A stretch of DNA of 15,819 bases, taken from contig CAVJLN010000058.1 of the NCBI GenBank assembly GCA_963650485.1, positions 1 to 15,819 on the forward strand, given 5' to 3'. The DNA comes from Suilimivivens sp963650485. Lineage in GTDB: Bacteria; Bacillota; Clostridia; Lachnospirales; Lachnospiraceae. Made by a program: the position numbers and the translations under genes. Under the pieces are notes generated by a model. The model worked only from the letters and a program-made list of their open reading frames with translations, was not told where the DNA came from and ran no database searches. Of the stretch, positions 14,973 to 15,819 are shown piece after piece (the stretch's first letter is position 1; each line of letters begins with the position of its first letter).

Positions 14973-15332
14973 CTACCTTACATCTGCACCGAATGGCATC
15001 AATGCCAGCTTGGCAATCTTAAAGAATTGTTTTCCAAAAGGAATTCCAATAATTGTACAACACAAAATCAAACCTGTAAGTGCATTTCCAATAGCCATAG
15101 GGATTCCTGACACGATAAGCCATATGATATTCGCAAGCAAACTGACCGCTCCGCCTCCATAGACGACTTCCTTCCCGAATGGACAGAAAGACAATCCCGC
15201 GAATTTAAAACACTGCAACCCTATCGGTATACCAATGATCGAAATGCACCACAAGCATCCCGCCAGAATCCATGCCAGCCCACTAAGGAAGCCACCACAG
15301 ATAAACCATAATATATTTCCTAAAAGTCTCAT
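14973..15332 (-). CDS. YccF domain-containing small membrane protein
   Basis: Membrane protein of 119 residues built from two YccF repeats. Repeat 1 (about 4-56) and repeat 2 (about 66-118) share the pattern LxNIxW...IIGIPxG.QxFKxAxL...PFGxxV, with IIGIPIGLQCFKFAGL in the first and IIGIPFGKQFFKIAKL in the second. Two hydrophobic segments can be drawn in each. The biochemical role of YccF is not established. ATG 15332 is supported by GGGAGG ten bases upstream. Its start overlaps an upstream frame's stop as ATGA (15332-15329), suggesting it was translated after a short leader gene. A run of six T follows the stop on the coding strand, without a clear stem before it. Confidence 0.9.
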   Translation of the reverse strand: MRLLGNILWFICGGFLSGLAWILAGCLWCISIIGIPIGLQCFKFAGLSFCPFGKEVVYGGGAVSLLANIIWLIVSGIPMAIGNALTGLILCCTIIGIPFGKQFFKIAKLALMPFGADVR

Positions 15333-15498
15333 ATCTCATCATCCTCCCTGTTTTCTATCAATTCCTCTATCCGGTTTATCTTCTGCAATACCTGATCCAC
15401 TCTGTCGAAACAGCATCATAGCATATCACAGATTCTTCAATTTCATTTCCTACTCTCCATTTATTTTCAAGTTGCAGATTATCCATAAACATAATCAT
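15329..15498 (-). pseudogene. Short frameshifted reading frame coupled to the YccF gene
   Basis: From ATG 15498 a 40-codon frame reads MDNLQLENKWRVGNEIEESV (from its third Met) and stops at 15376. Another frame, open from 15415 to TGA 15329, reads DRVDQVLQKINRIEELIENR and ends in an ATGA overlap with the YccF start. Joining them near 15402-15410 (one lost base in the GTTTCGAC stretch) gives one coherent small protein of about 55 residues, with a soluble N-terminal part and a charged, coiled-coil-like C-terminus. The ATGA coupling and sequence character suggest an original gene now broken, or a sequencing error. I recognise no family. ATG choice is uncertain because only weak GAAG precedes it. 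Confidence 0.38.
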
Positions 15499-15552
15499 CT
15501 ACTTCAAGAACATTATTTAGTGCAGAATGACTCTTATCATCTTTTTCAACCT

Positions 15553-15581
15553 ATTTTAGCATGGTTTTTCAGCTTTTCCAA
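15553..15581 (-). promoter_or_regulatory. Promoter for the YccF transcription unit
   Basis: Minus-strand -35 TTGGAA (15576-15581), 17-base spacer, and extended -10 TGCTAAAAT with hexamer TAAAAT (15553-15558). Initiation is predicted near 15546, ahead of the short frame and yccF. Confidence 0.6.
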
Positions 15582-15668
15582 ATCATTTCGACATAGTTTC
15601 TTCAACTTTTTCACCCCTAGATACCTGCTCTGGCTGACTTCAGTAACTTATGAATGTACATGTCTGAA
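15582..15668. other. Non-coding stretch between ORF6N fragment and yccF promoter
   Basis: No gene or hairpin terminator is evident. It is AT-rich and, together with 15499-15552, contains two related GGT(T)GAAAAAG tracts on the minus strand (around 15605-15616 and 15540-15552). It may hold the decayed 3' part of the ORF6N gene, but no frame keeps recognisable family sequence. Confidence 0.4.
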
Positions 15669-15818
15669 TTATTGCGATATAATGACATCCGTCCGATCTT
15701 CCGGGAACAGGAAGACGCCGGTCTGATCGTTGTCTATCATTACTTGTTTCCCACGAATGGAATAAATCAATTTTGAAAGATCCGTGACCAATTCTGTAGT
15801 ATCATGTACTTCTTCTAC
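15669..15818 (-). pseudogene. ORF6N-domain-like fragment, cut by window edge and prematurely ended
   Basis: A minus-strand frame enters from the right edge and stops at TAA 15671-15669 after about 49 codons. It contains LSKLIYSIRGKQVMIDND, which closely resembles the start of the phage/mobile-element ORF6N DNA-binding domain (usual form IRGKQVMLDxDLAxLYG). After MIDND the family sequence is lost: the frame continues QTGVFLFPEDRTDVIISQ and ends. FPED recalls the later FPEDFMFQL part of ORF6N proteins, so an internal deletion is possible. The real start is likely only a few codons beyond the window. It probably is a remnant of a prophage or mobile-element gene. Assignment rests on a short motif. 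Confidence 0.45.
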
Positions 15819-15819
15819 A

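Noticed and set aside
15235..15726. Plus-strand frame of 163 codons at the right end
   Set aside because: It overlaps yccF and its promoter antisense, shows low-complexity Phe/Ser/His-rich sequence, and has no ribosome binding site or family resemblance.
1..15819. CRISPR array, tRNA or rRNA gene, complete insertion sequence
   Set aside because: No regularly spaced repeats, no tRNA or rRNA-like stretch and no transposase with terminal repeats were found by eye.

Overview
The window looks like chromosomal DNA of a low-to-mid GC Bacillota, most probably a gut-type Clostridia/Lachnospiraceae. The reasons are strong AGGAGG-type ribosome binding sites, lipoproteins with acidic Ser/Thr/Ala-rich linkers, ATGA-coupled operons, and protein sequences of clostridial flavour. 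The taxonomy is inferred from style only; there is no rRNA or other marker in the window.

Region 1 (1-5510, minus strand) is a 2-aminoethylphosphonate (2-AEP) utilisation operon. In transcription order it encodes an ABC ATPase (PhnT-like), a fused double permease (PhnU2-like), a lipoprotein binding protein (PhnS-like), 2-AEP:pyruvate transaminase PhnW, and phosphonoacetaldehyde hydrolase PhnX, which is cut by the left window edge. Imported 2-AEP would be transaminated to phosphonoacetaldehyde, whose C-P bond PhnX hydrolyses to acetaldehyde and phosphate.

Region 2 (5511-12460, minus strand) is a seven-gene organosulfur-type operon. In order it encodes a SsuA/TauA-like lipoprotein, a divergent cysteine synthase, a glutathionyl-hydroquinone-reductase-like protein, a canonical cysteine synthase, a SsuB-like ATPase, a SsuC-like permease with extra N-terminal helices, and a GNAT acetyltransferase. 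A long hairpin terminator at 5512-5568 separates it from the phosphonate operon. A LysR-type regulator (12579-13487) lies directly upstream. A T-N11-A dyad centred about 67 bases before the predicted start of transcription is the expected site for such a regulator. My main hypothesis is that this is a sulfur-scavenging system for a thiol, thioether or sulfonate-like compound, in which the glutathione-transferase-fold enzyme has changed its thiol-binding residues and the two cysteine synthases capture the released sulfide or thiol. The substrate is unknown.

Region 3 (13488-14972) holds a 513-base non-coding stretch with the regulator's upstream DNA, then a plus-strand BASS-family sodium/organic anion symporter. 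The symporter has a clear promoter whose -35 box sits in the middle of a GGGGTAT palindrome.

Region 4 (14973-15819, minus strand) holds a small YccF-type membrane protein, an apparently frameshifted short reading frame coupled to its start by ATGA, a good promoter for both, and at the right edge a short ORF6N-like fragment that breaks off early. This end looks like decaying accessory DNA.
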